Of a DNA stretch of 64,000 nucleotides, positions 8,871 through 17,370 are shown in pieces. The notes beneath the pieces were generated by a model. It made no database searches. It saw only the letters and a program-made list of their open reading frames with translations, and was not told where the DNA came from. Positions within the stretch are counted from its first letter, which is position 1. The number at the start of each line of letters is the position of its first letter. The stretch comes from Klebsiella pneumoniae. Lineage in GTDB: Bacteria; Pseudomonadota; Gammaproteobacteria; Eutrophobiales; Eutrophobiaceae. Made by a program: the position numbers and the translations under genes. The stretch is taken from contig CAMDWI010000020.1 of assembly GCA_945878555.1 (NCBI GenBank), positions 1 through 64,000 on the forward strand, given 5' to 3'.

Positions 8871-10187
8871 TTAGCGTCCTGAACCGAGACGGTTGGATCG
8901 TTTTGCACCCGTCTTGCCAGCCACGGTATGTCGGCTCCAGTGCTCCACTGCCTTGTTCGGATCGCTCGCTGGTTCTGTATCGAGATCCTGCGGATTTTCC
9001 TGCTGTGTCTGTACCCGGCGTTTACGTGGAACGACCTTGTGACTGATACGCGGGTCGGGTTCAAACCCGGGAATGACCACCTTCACCAGGTCCACATTCA
9101 GCATGTCTTCAATCTGGCCGAGCATGTCAAATTCATCCGCCGCAACGAGTGAAATCGCCTTGCCGGTATTGCCTGCGCGGCCAGTACGACCGATCCGGTG
9201 GATATAATTCTCGGATTCTGTTGGCATCTCATAGTTGATCACCAGCGGAAGTTGCTGGATATCCAGTCCACGTGACGCCACATCGGTGGCCACCAGCACG
9301 GTCACTTCACCTTTCTTGAAGTTTTCCAGCGCACGAGTGCGCTGCGACTGCGACTTGTCACCGTGGATCGAATCCGCATGGATACCGGCCTTGTTCAATT
9401 GCTGGGCCAGGCGGTTGGCTGTGTGTTTCATCTTTACAAAGATCAGGATCTGCGACCAGCTGTTGTTCTGGATCAAATTAACCAGAAGCTCACGTTTGCG
9501 TGAATGATCGACCGGATGCACGATATGTTCCACCTGCGTCGAGGCCGAATTACTCGGGGTGACCTGGATTATTTCCGGCTTGTGCAGCAGGCTGTTTGCC
9601 AGTCCCTTCATCTCGGTAGAAAAGGTCGCCGAGAACAGCAGATTCTGCCGTTTCTTAGGCAGTAATTGCATAATCTTGCGTATATCCCGGATAAAGCCCA
9701 TATCCAGCATACGATCAGCTTCATCCAGCACAAAGATACCCACCTGTGACAGGTCGACATTTTTTTGCTGTACATGATCGAGCAGACGACCCGGCGTGGC
9801 GACCAGAATATCGACGCCTTTCTTCAGCGCAGTGACCTGCGGGTTGATATTGACCCCACCATAGACCTCGGTAGACCGCAGTCCGGTGTATTTACCGTAG
9901 GTCCTCACACTCTGGTGTACCTGCGCCGCCAGCTCACGCGTCGGCGTCAGGATCAGACAGCGCACCGCACGTTTTTCCTTGTTTGGTTCTTCAAGTCCGA
10001 GCAGTTGCAGTATGGGCAAGGTAAACCCGGCAGTCTTGCCGGTACCGGTCTGGGCGCCGGCCATGATGTCGCGGCCATTTAATACGGCCGGTATCGTTTT
10101 GGTCTGTATCGGGGTTGGGATAGTGTAACCATGTTCGCTGACAGCACGAACTATTTCAGCCGTCAGGCCGAATGATTCAAATGACAT
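8871..10187 (-). CDS. rhlE: DEAD-box ATP-dependent RNA helicase RhlE
   Basis: 438 aa with the full DEAD-box set: Q motif (SFESFGL...TPIQTK), AGAQTGTGKT, PTRELAAQ, TPGRLLD, DEAD, SAT, ATDVASRGLD and HRIGRTGRAG. Sequence and length fit RhlE, which acts in ribosome maturation and RNA degradation. The C-terminal about 65 residues form a variable, basic tail (KVVPRKRRVQTQQENP...RSNRLGSGR) typical of the family and likely to bind RNA. The start at 10187 has AGGAG upstream. It is transcribed alone. Confidence 0.93.
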   Translation of the reverse strand: MSFESFGLTAEIVRAVSEHGYTIPTPIQTKTIPAVLNGRDIMAGAQTGTGKTAGFTLPILQLLGLEEPNKEKRAVRCLILTPTRELAAQVHQSVRTYGKYTGLRSTEVYGGVNINPQVTALKKGVDILVATPGRLLDHVQQKNVDLSQVGIFVLDEADRMLDMGFIRDIRKIMQLLPKKRQNLLFSATFSTEMKGLANSLLHKPEIIQVTPSNSASTQVEHIVHPVDHSRKRELLVNLIQNNSWSQILIFVKMKHTANRLAQQLNKAGIHADSIHGDKSQSQRTRALENFKKGEVTVLVATDVASRGLDIQQLPLVINYEMPTESENYIHRIGRTGRAGNTGKAISLVAADEFDMLGQIEDMLNVDLVKVVIPGFEPDPRISHKVVPRKRRVQTQQENPQDLDTEPASDPNKAVEHWSRHTVAGKTGAKRSNRLGSGR

Positions 10188-10391
10188 TATTTTATGTGCT
10201 CCTGGATCCGCCTACCTTAAGCATGCTGCTGCGGGAACGGTCTAGGCTGGATTTATTAAAGTAATTCGGGGAAAGCCGGAATGGGTTGCCACGATGACAG
10301 GCGATGACCGATTTTTGCCTGTGATGTCATACTATAACACTAAACATATCAACTTGTATGCATAAAAGCCTGTTTACAATGGATTTGCGCT

Positions 10392-10718
10392 CCCACAGCC
10401 TGTACCAGCTGAAGAAGTATCTATTGGCAACGAGCATTCCCACAGCCTGTACCAGCTATCCGGTTGTGGTTGTGAGAGACCGTGTGCCGCAGGGAAGCGG
10501 CACCCGAGCCTACATGGACGTATTCACGGCGTGTCTTGAACGACCACAAGCGGACAGCTGAAGATGCATCTACTGGCAACGAGCATTCCCACAGCCTGTA
10601 CCAGCTATCCGTTTGTGGTTGTGAGAGACCGTGTGCCGCAGGGATGCGGCACCCGAGCCTACATGGATGTATTTACGGCGTGTCTTGAACGACCACAAGC
10701 GGATAGCTGAAGATGGCT
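10392..10718. repeat. 149-bp tandem repeat with nested palindromes (2 full units plus a deleted one)
   Basis: Two near-identical units at 10421-10569 and 10570-10718 have a period of 149 bp. They are preceded at 10392-10420 by a shortened copy that jumps from CACAGCCTGTACCAGCT straight to the unit tail, as if the interior had been deleted between two AGCT sites. Each unit contains a perfect hairpin of the type GTGCCGCA-GGGA-TGCGGCAC and an outer inverted repeat (AGCTATCCG.TTGTGG against CCACAAGCGGATAGCT) about 100 bp apart. Small frames across it differ between copies and look spurious. It lies between rhlE and the PHP gene; 10188-10391 otherwise holds only the rhlE upstream region. It resembles a REP/BIME or MITE-like intergenic element. 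Confidence 0.85.
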
Positions 10719-10738
10719 CTATTAGCACCCAACAAGCC

Positions 10739-11569
10739 TCACCCCCACCGCCCCCACACCGGCTCACAACCCTGTGGAATCGCCGCACACTGCCCCAGTT
10801 TGCTCCACAGCTGCTCATGCCCATGAAAGTCAGAACCACAGGACGCCAGCATATGTTTTTTAACACAAATCTGCGCCAGCGCACTGGTCACATCCGGCGT
10901 CTGGTTCCCACTGACAACCTCCATCCCCTCACCACCCGCCTCAATAAACGTCTCCACCAGCCGCAACAACCGCGTGCGTGTCAGCTTATATCGTGCCGGA
11001 TGCGCGATCACCGCCGTCCCACCGGCCGCGCGTATCCAGCCGACAATTTCAGGTAGTTCGGCCCAGGTCGGTTTGATATAGGCCTTTTTACCGATCCCCA
11101 GATATTTTTTGAACGCCTCTTTCTCATCCTTGACCACACCCGTATCAATCAGATAACGGGCGAAGTGCGGGCGACCGATATTGTGGTCGCTGTTCGCCAG
11201 CTTGCGTATGTCTGCCAGTATGTTGTCTATACCGAGTTCACGACTGAGTTTTTCCGCGATCAGGCAGGCCCGCTCCTGGCGCAGTGCATGTTGTCGGGTT
11301 ATGCCGGTACGGAGAGCGTCGCTGTCCAGATTGACGTTCAGCCCGAGGATATGGATATCAATCTTCAGCCACTGGGTCGAGAACTCAATGCCGGGGATCA
11401 GGCGAAACGGCAAACCGGCCCGATCGGGGATACGGTCATAGGCATCGATACTGTCATGGTCGGTGATGGCGAGCATGTCCAGACCCGTGGCAGTCGCAAG
11501 ATTAATCAGCTCGTCCGGCGTCAGTTTCCCGTCGGAGACAGTTGTATGGGAATGCAGGTCAATGCGCAT
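10739..11569 (-). CDS. rnm: PHP-domain phosphoesterase (RNase AM / YciV type)
   Basis: 276 aa. The metal-binding motifs of the polymerase-and-histidinol-phosphatase fold are all visible: DLHSHTTVSDG, TDHDS, PGIEFS, GRPHFA, VIAHPAR and SCGSDFHG. This pattern matches E. coli YciV (RNase AM, 5'-3' trimming of 5S and 23S rRNA ends; the family also dephosphorylates 3',5'-nucleoside bisphosphates). It follows rapA on the same strand with a 19-bp gap and is probably cotranscribed. Its 3' end lies about 20 bp from the tandem repeat. Confidence 0.88.
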   Translation of the reverse strand: MRIDLHSHTTVSDGKLTPDELINLATATGLDMLAITDHDSIDAYDRIPDRAGLPFRLIPGIEFSTQWLKIDIHILGLNVNLDSDALRTGITRQHALRQERACLIAEKLSRELGIDNILADIRKLANSDHNIGRPHFARYLIDTGVVKDEKEAFKKYLGIGKKAYIKPTWAELPEIVGWIRAAGGTAVIAHPARYKLTRTRLLRLVETFIEAGGEGMEVVSGNQTPDVTSALAQICVKKHMLASCGSDFHGHEQLWSKLGQCAAIPQGCEPVWGRWG

Positions 11570-11588
11570 ACCGCAGATTAAAACACGT

Positions 11589-14447
11589 TCAGGTGCTGAT
11601 TAATACCCGCATCGCGTCCAGTCGAGGTAATACCGAAGCGAACATTTTATTGACCTCGGCGAGTTCAGACTCAAAAAAGGTGATCTCTTCCTCACGCACA
11701 TTCGGGTTGATACGGGCCAGTTCACGCAGGCGCTGGATCTCGTTCGTCAACATGGCGGCAGTCCGTGCCCGCACCGTCTCAATGATCGAACCCGCCTGGT
11801 CGGTCGCGTGTTTCTGGCAGCGTACGCTCAATTCGCGAATCACCGCCTGTTTCAGCGCAACTACCTTTTTGGCCGTGTCCTTGTCTATTGCACCCAACAA
11901 CTTCCCGATACGTTCGTAATCCAGCCTCGGGGTCTGGTTGACACCCTTGTCATCCAGCACGATGCGGATCAGGGCCGGGGGCAGATAACGGCGGACACGT
12001 GGAGAACTCGCGGTGGCCGAATCGAGCAGGAAGTTACATTCGAGTAACAGCGTCCCCGGGCGCAGATCCGGGTGTTTGATTACCACGACAGCGGTATTGC
12101 CATGTTCATTGCCGAGTACCAGCTCGACGGAGCTGCTGACCATCGGGTGGGCCCAGGTCAGGAACTGACGGTCCTCGTGCGCGAGTGCGGTCTTGCGATT
12201 GAAGGTCACGGTCAGCCCGTCATCGGGCAGGTGCGGGAAACTGGTCAGCATGTTTTCCGCCGGGCTCAGGATCAGACTGGAATCGCCGTGTTCTTCCGAG
12301 TGGACCCCGAAGCAGTCAAACACGCTGTCCATATACGCAGGCAGCGTCGAGGTCCGGTCTTCCTGCTCGGCCAGTTGCTGTAGATGTTGCGCAATGTCCG
12401 GTCGACATGAATTGTATTCAAGCAGTCGATCACGACCCTTTTCCAGCGCCTCGTTCAGGCGGTGATAATGAACGCGACTCTGTTGCAGCAGCGGAGTGGT
12501 ATCGGTGTCGGGATGATGTAATGCCTCGCGCAATGTATCCCTGACCAGATCAAATACGGCCGGTCCCGCATGGCACGGACGGGAAAACGCCTCCAGCCCG
12601 CGATGGTACCAGTCATACATCACCGCCTGCGCGCTTTCTTCCAGATAGGGTATGTGGATCTGTACCGGATGTTTCTGGCCGATACGATCAAGCCGGCCGA
12701 TGCGCTGTTCGAGCAGGTCCGGGTTGAAGGGCAGGTCGAACAGTATCAGGTGATGTGCAAACTGGAAGTTGCGTCCTTCGCTGCCGATCTCCGAGCAGAC
12801 CAGTACCTGTGCCCCGGCCTCCTGGTCGGCAAAATAGGCGGCGGCGCGGTCACGTTCAATGATACTGAGACCTGCATGGAACGCCGCCGCATGGAAACCG
12901 AACTTCAGGCGCAGGGTCTCGGCGATATCCAGCGCGGTCAGACTGGACGCACAGATGACCAGTACCTTTTCCGGTTTGAGCGACACCAGTCGGTCCCGCA
13001 ACCAGCTGATACGTGGGTCAACCATGGTCCACTCCCGCGTGGCGGCAGCGGGGAGGGTCTGGTAATACAGTTCCGGTGACAGTAATTCCTGTTCCTCTGT
13101 AACCGCATGGGTATCCAGCGCGGCGTATTCCGGTGGCAAGGTCAACGGGTACGCCTGCGGCTGACGCTCAGGAAACCCTTTCACGGCGGCGCGGGTGTTA
13201 CGGAACAATACACGTCCGGTGCCGTGACGATCCAGCAGGCGGTTCATGATCGTATTACGCGATGCCTCGTCCCCGTTGTTGAGCAGGCTGTCCAGCGCGT
13301 CAGTATCATTGCCGAGTAATTTGCGTAACTGTTTCAGCGCAGCGGCTGATAATTTCTCGCCGCTGAACAGCGATTCAATCGCATTGGCAACCGGTTCATA
13401 CATCTTTTCCTCTTCCACAAATTGCGCGAAGTCGGGGAAGCGGCCCGGATCCAGCAACCGCAGCCGGGCGTAGTGACCGGCCTTGCCGAGTTGCTCCGGC
13501 GTGGCCGTCAGCAGTAACACGCCATTGGTGATCGCTGCAATCCGCTCTATCACCTGGTATTGCGGGCTGGCGTGTTCCGGGGTCCATTCCAGATGATGGG
13601 CCTCGTCGACTACCAGCATGTCCCAACCCGCAGCCAATACATGTTGCAGACAGGCTTCATTGTCGGTCAGCAGCTCCTGGTCACACAGCACCAGCTGTTC
13701 CTGCTCAAACGGGTTCGCGGACTCATCGAACTCGGTCATCGCCTCATAACGTTCCTGATCAAACAGTGAAAAGCGCAGGTTAAAGCGGCGCAGCATTTCG
13801 ACCAGCCATTGATGCAACAGGTTTTCCGGCACCACGATCAACACGCGATGTATACGTTCGGCCTCCAGTTGTTCATGCAGGATGAGGCCAGCCTCAATCG
13901 TTTTACCCAGACCGACCTCGTCAGCGAACAGGACCCGCGGGGCATAACGACGGCTGATCTCATGGGCAATATATAGCTGGTGAGGGATTAAATCGGTGCG
14001 CCCGCCGATGAGGCCAGTGATACCGGAACGGTTGATGCGATCGAGTTGTTGCAACGTCTGGTAGCGCAGCGCAAACCAGCGGTTATCATCTATCTGACCG
14101 GTCAGCAGTCGATCCAGTGGCCGGTTCAACCGGATCTGGTGATCGAGCAGGGCCTCAGCCAACTGCTGCGGTTTTCCGTTCGCGTCCTTGCCGATGTAGG
14201 TCAAAAGCCCGTCCCCTTCGGTCACACTGTCAACCGTCAGTCCCTTGCCCTGATGATCGACCACGGTGTCACCCTTGGCAAACTCCACCCGGGTCAGCGG
14301 TGCGGACTGCATCGCATAGGTGCGGGTCTCGCCCGTTGCCTGAAACAGGATGGTAATGGTACGCTGCTCTACCGACAGGACAGTACCAAGTCCGAGTTGC
14401 AGTTCAGCATTATTTATCCAGCGTTGGCCAACAACATATTTGTGCAT
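11589..14447 (-). CDS. rapA: RNA polymerase-associated ATPase RapA
   Basis: 952 aa (E. coli 968). Swi2/Snf2-type ATPase that recycles RNA polymerase after transcription. The N-terminal tandem Tudor-like region (QRWINNAELQLGLGTV) is followed by Walker A DEVGLGKT (residues 176-183), DEAHHLEW, LLTATPEQLG and the second RecA lobe with SEIGSEGRNFQF and LEQRIGRLDRIGQ. The C-terminal RapA region ends with a long helix. The start at 14447 lies back to back with the divergent GIY-YIG gene. Confidence 0.96.
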   Translation of the reverse strand: MHKYVVGQRWINNAELQLGLGTVLSVEQRTITILFQATGETRTYAMQSAPLTRVEFAKGDTVVDHQGKGLTVDSVTEGDGLLTYIGKDANGKPQQLAEALLDHQIRLNRPLDRLLTGQIDDNRWFALRYQTLQQLDRINRSGITGLIGGRTDLIPHQLYIAHEISRRYAPRVLFADEVGLGKTIEAGLILHEQLEAERIHRVLIVVPENLLHQWLVEMLRRFNLRFSLFDQERYEAMTEFDESANPFEQEQLVLCDQELLTDNEACLQHVLAAGWDMLVVDEAHHLEWTPEHASPQYQVIERIAAITNGVLLLTATPEQLGKAGHYARLRLLDPGRFPDFAQFVEEEKMYEPVANAIESLFSGEKLSAAALKQLRKLLGNDTDALDSLLNNGDEASRNTIMNRLLDRHGTGRVLFRNTRAAVKGFPERQPQAYPLTLPPEYAALDTHAVTEEQELLSPELYYQTLPAAATREWTMVDPRISWLRDRLVSLKPEKVLVICASSLTALDIAETLRLKFGFHAAAFHAGLSIIERDRAAAYFADQEAGAQVLVCSEIGSEGRNFQFAHHLILFDLPFNPDLLEQRIGRLDRIGQKHPVQIHIPYLEESAQAVMYDWYHRGLEAFSRPCHAGPAVFDLVRDTLREALHHPDTDTTPLLQQSRVHYHRLNEALEKGRDRLLEYNSCRPDIAQHLQQLAEQEDRTSTLPAYMDSVFDCFGVHSEEHGDSSLILSPAENMLTSFPHLPDDGLTVTFNRKTALAHEDRQFLTWAHPMVSSSVELVLGNEHGNTAVVVIKHPDLRPGTLLLECNFLLDSATASSPRVRRYLPPALIRIVLDDKGVNQTPRLDYERIGKLLGAIDKDTAKKVVALKQAVIRELSVRCQKHATDQAGSIIETVRARTAAMLTNEIQRLRELARINPNVREEEITFFESELAEVNKMFASVLPRLDAMRVLIST

Positions 14448-14493
14448 GTAATAATCCGTGAAGACGTCAAAGGGTCGACATAGTAAAGAATCT

Positions 14494-14787
14494 GTGACAG
14501 AAATCCAGAATCAACCGGGACCTGACGCGGAAAAACCGTGCTGGTATGTCTATATCGTGCGCTGTGCCGATCTCAGTCTTTACACCGGGATCAGCACCGA
14601 TCCGGATCGCCGCCTGCAGGAACATAACCACAGCAACAAACGCGCCGCCGCCTATACGCGCAGTCGGCGTCCGGTGGTGTTGGTCTACCGCGAGGCCCAC
14701 GCCAACCGGTCGCTGGCATCCATACGTGAATACGAAATCAAACAATTAACGGCTGCTGCCAAGCAATTGTTAATCAGGGATAAATAA
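14494..14787 (+). CDS. GIY-YIG nuclease family protein (UPF0213/YhbQ-like)
   Basis: A single GIY-YIG domain: CWYVYIVRCADLSLYTGIS (variant of the GIY...YIG core), DPDRRLQEHN, and VYREAHANRSLASIREYEIK with the conserved Arg and Glu. From GTG 14494 it is 97 aa; the frame opens at GTG 14458, but that would leave 10 bp to the divergent rapA start, so the shorter form is preferred. Neither start has a clear ribosome-binding site. Stand-alone proteins of this family have DNA nuclease activity in vitro; the cellular role is unclear. Confidence 0.8.
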   Translation: MTEIQNQPGPDAEKPCWYVYIVRCADLSLYTGISTDPDRRLQEHNHSNKRAAAYTRSRRPVVLVYREAHANRSLASIREYEIKQLTAAAKQLLIRDK

Positions 14788-15008
14788 TCATCGTAACGTC
14801 AGCGAGTTTCATCCGGATTCCAGGCTAACAGAAGAATCTATGATCGCAGCAGAACCGCTCTCTCCGGGCCCAGAGCGGTGTTCAAATATTAGCTGAACGC
14901 TAAAGTAGCTAATAAACAACTGGCAATTTGGGTTTCATTGCCTACAATGAATTCAGGCGCAGGTGTCTTATTCCGGGGGGGGAGGGTACCTGCGCCATGT
15001 TGTACACC
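14788..15008. other. Convergent intergenic spacer with hairpin
   Basis: Contains ACCGCTCT / AGAGCGGT (14854-14861, 14872-14879) with a 10-nt loop, extended by a bulged GAA/TTC pair. This could serve as a terminator between the convergent genes although the T run is poor. Nothing else is recognised. Confidence 0.45.
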
Positions 15009-15689
15009 TCACTGCTGTTTCCTGAACAGCCCCGGATTCTTCCTGATAAACGCATTAATCCAGTTCTCCAGAAACGAGTCGTTCGCATTGGTGCGCAGAT
15101 AGCTGTAGCCCAGCACAGAAATGATAAGCGCACACACCCCGTTCACAATCAGGTCCCACATCGTATCACCAAGACCGGACGGGTCTGTCACCGTGGCCTT
15201 TTGCATGTTCAGGTCAAACAACTGATCCATCGTAAACTCAAAGACTTCCCAGAGCACGCCAAACGCAATCGCAAAGGTGAAGGCAAACAGGGCCATGAAG
15301 ACGGGATTCAGGTCGACATGGATATTGTCCTTTTCATTAAGCACGTAGACCAGCAGGAAGCCGAAGATCCCGAGCAAAAATCCGGCCCCGCCATGTAATA
15401 CCAGGTCCCACCACCAGAAACGCACATAATAATTGTGCACCTCGCCGAGGAAGATAGCGGCGTACAGAAACACATTCGCCAGCAGTTCAAATTCGGGCGG
15501 GATCTTTACCTGAAAGCGCCTGCCAATAGCGAGCGGCAGGAAGGTAATCATCAGGATCAGCAAGGTCTCGACCGCCACCTGGACCCGGCCCTGATACAAT
15601 GCCAGACCTGCACCGATCAACAGGGTAATTTTCAGCAAGATGGTGAGCGTCTGGTGTATCTGCCAGCTGGACGGTTGCGTGTCACTCAT
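15009..15689 (-). CDS. YjdF-like (DUF2238) integral membrane protein
   Basis: 226 aa from ATG 15689. About six hydrophobic segments. The family signature is visible: WWDLVLHGGAGFLLG, FGVLWEVFEFTMD and GLGDTMWDLIVNGVCALI, the same order of H, WE-FE and DTMWDL motifs as in E. coli YjdF. The longer frame to 15761 would add residues lying inside the upstream gene. The chosen start overlaps the stop of the YceI gene by 8 bp and has GGTGAGATGG before it, indicating translational coupling. Function unknown. Confidence 0.8.
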   Translation of the reverse strand: MSDTQPSSWQIHQTLTILLKITLLIGAGLALYQGRVQVAVETLLILMITFLPLAIGRRFQVKIPPEFELLANVFLYAAIFLGEVHNYYVRFWWWDLVLHGGAGFLLGIFGFLLVYVLNEKDNIHVDLNPVFMALFAFTFAIAFGVLWEVFEFTMDQLFDLNMQKATVTDPSGLGDTMWDLIVNGVCALIISVLGYSYLRTNANDSFLENWINAFIRKNPGLFRKQQ

Positions 15690-16389
15690 CCATCTCACCT
15701 GTGGCGACTGCAAGCAGGTGTAGTTCAAACTCCAGCGCCTCCGCAACACGGATGGCCCCACCCAGTGCTGAAAACGGTCGTAACCCGAGCTGGCGATGGT
15801 CCAGACTGAACTGTGAGTCTATCTGTACTCCGGTATTGCCCCGCGTCACCGTCGCCGGTAATTGCAGCGGGATCGTCATGCCTTTGAACCTCAGCGTCAG
15901 ATTAATCTGATGGGTGCCAGTGATTTCCCCGGTGTGTGTGACATCGACGATTACCTGAGGCCAGTTCCCGCCATCCAGTACCTCTGCACGCAACATATTG
16001 TCACGGGTACCTGTTCTGGCCTGTGCGTCCGGGATGGAACGGAATCCGGCGTCCTTCAGCTCTACCGGGTCATCAACCGCCAGTTGCTGCACCGGGATGA
16101 TCAGCTGTGCGGTAGACTGATTGGGTGGAACGGCGAGCGTCAGCGTACCGCTGATAGCATGACTGCTGATCAAATGGTCATGCCCGAAGCTGGATAACAG
16201 ACCGGCACGTTCGACACGTATCGTCAGGACGGATTGTTCGGTCTGGATGATGAATTGTTCTGCACCGGCGGCAGCGGCTGACCTGGCAGGACTCAGCCAG
16301 GCACAGAGCAGTAATAGAATTATGGGTATTCCGAAGCGGCCTGCCGACTGGCGCTGTGTCGTATTACCGCGATAGTCATGGTGCAGCAT
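15682..16389 (-). CDS. YceI-family periplasmic protein
   Basis: 235 aa with a signal peptide (hydrophobic IPIILLLLCAWLSPARS, then AAAAGAEQ). The mature part has the lipocalin-like YceI pattern: FIIQTEQSVLTIRVERAG, FGHDHLI, SGTLTL, then PQVIVDVTHTGEITGTHQINLTLRF and a FSLDHRQLGLRPFSALGGAIRVAEALEFELHL ending. YceI proteins bind isoprenoid or similar lipids, but the ligand is unknown here. It is first in a two-gene unit with the YjdF-like protein. Confidence 0.85.
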   Translation of the reverse strand: MLHHDYRGNTTQRQSAGRFGIPIILLLLCAWLSPARSAAAAGAEQFIIQTEQSVLTIRVERAGLLSSFGHDHLISSHAISGTLTLAVPPNQSTAQLIIPVQQLAVDDPVELKDAGFRSIPDAQARTGTRDNMLRAEVLDGGNWPQVIVDVTHTGEITGTHQINLTLRFKGMTIPLQLPATVTRGNTGVQIDSQFSLDHRQLGLRPFSALGGAIRVAEALEFELHLLAVATGEMDE

Positions 16390-16585
16390 AAAGAGTTCAC
16401 TGTTGATCGAGCGGGCCGGTAATTACCCAGATTATATCGATTTCAGGGTGATGACAAGCCGCTTGCCGACCTCCATAAAGTGGTACAGCCTGTGACTTCC
16501 TCCGGCCCGTCTATCTGCTATAGTAGGCCTACCGGTTATTCGAAGGTCCCTTCATGTTCATGGAAAACAGGATGCGCAGGCAAAG
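16390..16585. promoter_or_regulatory. Divergent promoter region of YceI and the MoxR-system operon
   Basis: 196 bp between two divergent units. CTATAGTAG at 16518-16526 supplies a good -10 hexamer (TATAGT) for the plus-strand operon about 60 bp before its first ATG; the matching -35 is poor, suggesting help from an activator. The assignment is by eye. Confidence 0.4.
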
Positions 16586-17368
16586 ATGAATTTACACCGC
16601 ACATCGTCATCACGTTCGATGCTGACCGGCCTGCTCTTGCTCGCGATCTTTCCGGCGGTCAGTGGCGATACGGTGTTGCAGAATACCGCACCGGTCTCCG
16701 AATTTGATTTTGTGCGCATGTATTACAACTCCGGAAATCCGGTCACTGGCGGTGTCGGTTACAAAAATTCACATACCTGGCAGATAGACTGGCCCGACGC
16801 CGAATTGCATTTCCTGCAAGGCCTGCGCCGCCTCACCCGCGTGAACGCCTCGGCAGAAGGGCGCATGGTTTCGCTGCTCGATGATGAGGTTTATAACTTT
16901 CCCTGGTTGTATGCGATCGAGGTTGGCCACTGGCATCTCAGCGATGAGGAGGCCGGACGGTTGCGCGAGTATCTGCTGCGCGGCGGGTTTCTGATGGTCG
17001 ACGATTTCCATGGCTCCCAGGAATGGGCCGGTTTCATGTCCTCACTGGAGCGCGTGTTCCCCGACCGCCAGTTTGAGGAGATAGACCCGAGCCATGAAGT
17101 AATGCATGTGTTTTATGACGTGGACAAGAAGGTACAGATCCACGGGCTGCAATATTTCTATAGCGGGCGTACCTTTGAGAAGGACGGTATTGTGCCGCAC
17201 TGGCGCGGCATTTTTGATGATGACGGCCGGCTGATGGTCGCGATCAATTTCAATATGGACATGGGCGATGCCTGGGAGCATGCAGACACCTCCTATTATC
17301 CCGAGCCGATGACCGCACTGGCCTACCGGTTTGGTGTCAACTACGTTATCTATGCGATGACACATTAA
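16586..17368 (+). CDS. DUF4159 domain protein, first gene of MoxR/vWA system
   Basis: 260 aa, exported: signal peptide SMLTGLLLLAIFPAVSG. The domain has the DUF4159 look: FDFVRMYYNSGNP, WQIDWPDAELHFLQGLRRLT, FPWLYAIEVGHWHLSDEEAGRLREYLLRGGFLMVDDFHG and a C-terminal YPEPMTALAYRFGVNYVIYAMTH. The LLRGGFLMVDDFHG part resembles the class I glutamine-amidotransferase fold without a catalytic cysteine. It begins an eight-gene, same-strand run; the next gene starts 2 bp after its stop. Role unknown; the conserved context suggests a part of an envelope complex driven by the MoxR ATPase. Confidence 0.85.
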   Translation: MNLHRTSSSRSMLTGLLLLAIFPAVSGDTVLQNTAPVSEFDFVRMYYNSGNPVTGGVGYKNSHTWQIDWPDAELHFLQGLRRLTRVNASAEGRMVSLLDDEVYNFPWLYAIEVGHWHLSDEEAGRLREYLLRGGFLMVDDFHGSQEWAGFMSSLERVFPDRQFEEIDPSHEVMHVFYDVDKKVQIHGLQYFYSGRTFEKDGIVPHWRGIFDDDGRLMVAINFNMDMGDAWEHADTSYYPEPMTALAYRFGVNYVIYAMTH

Positions 17369-17370
17369 TA

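Noticed and set aside
10358..10688. Overlapping plus-strand small frames in the tandem repeat
   Set aside because: They change frame between repeat copies and have no consistent start or product; the DNA repeat explains them.
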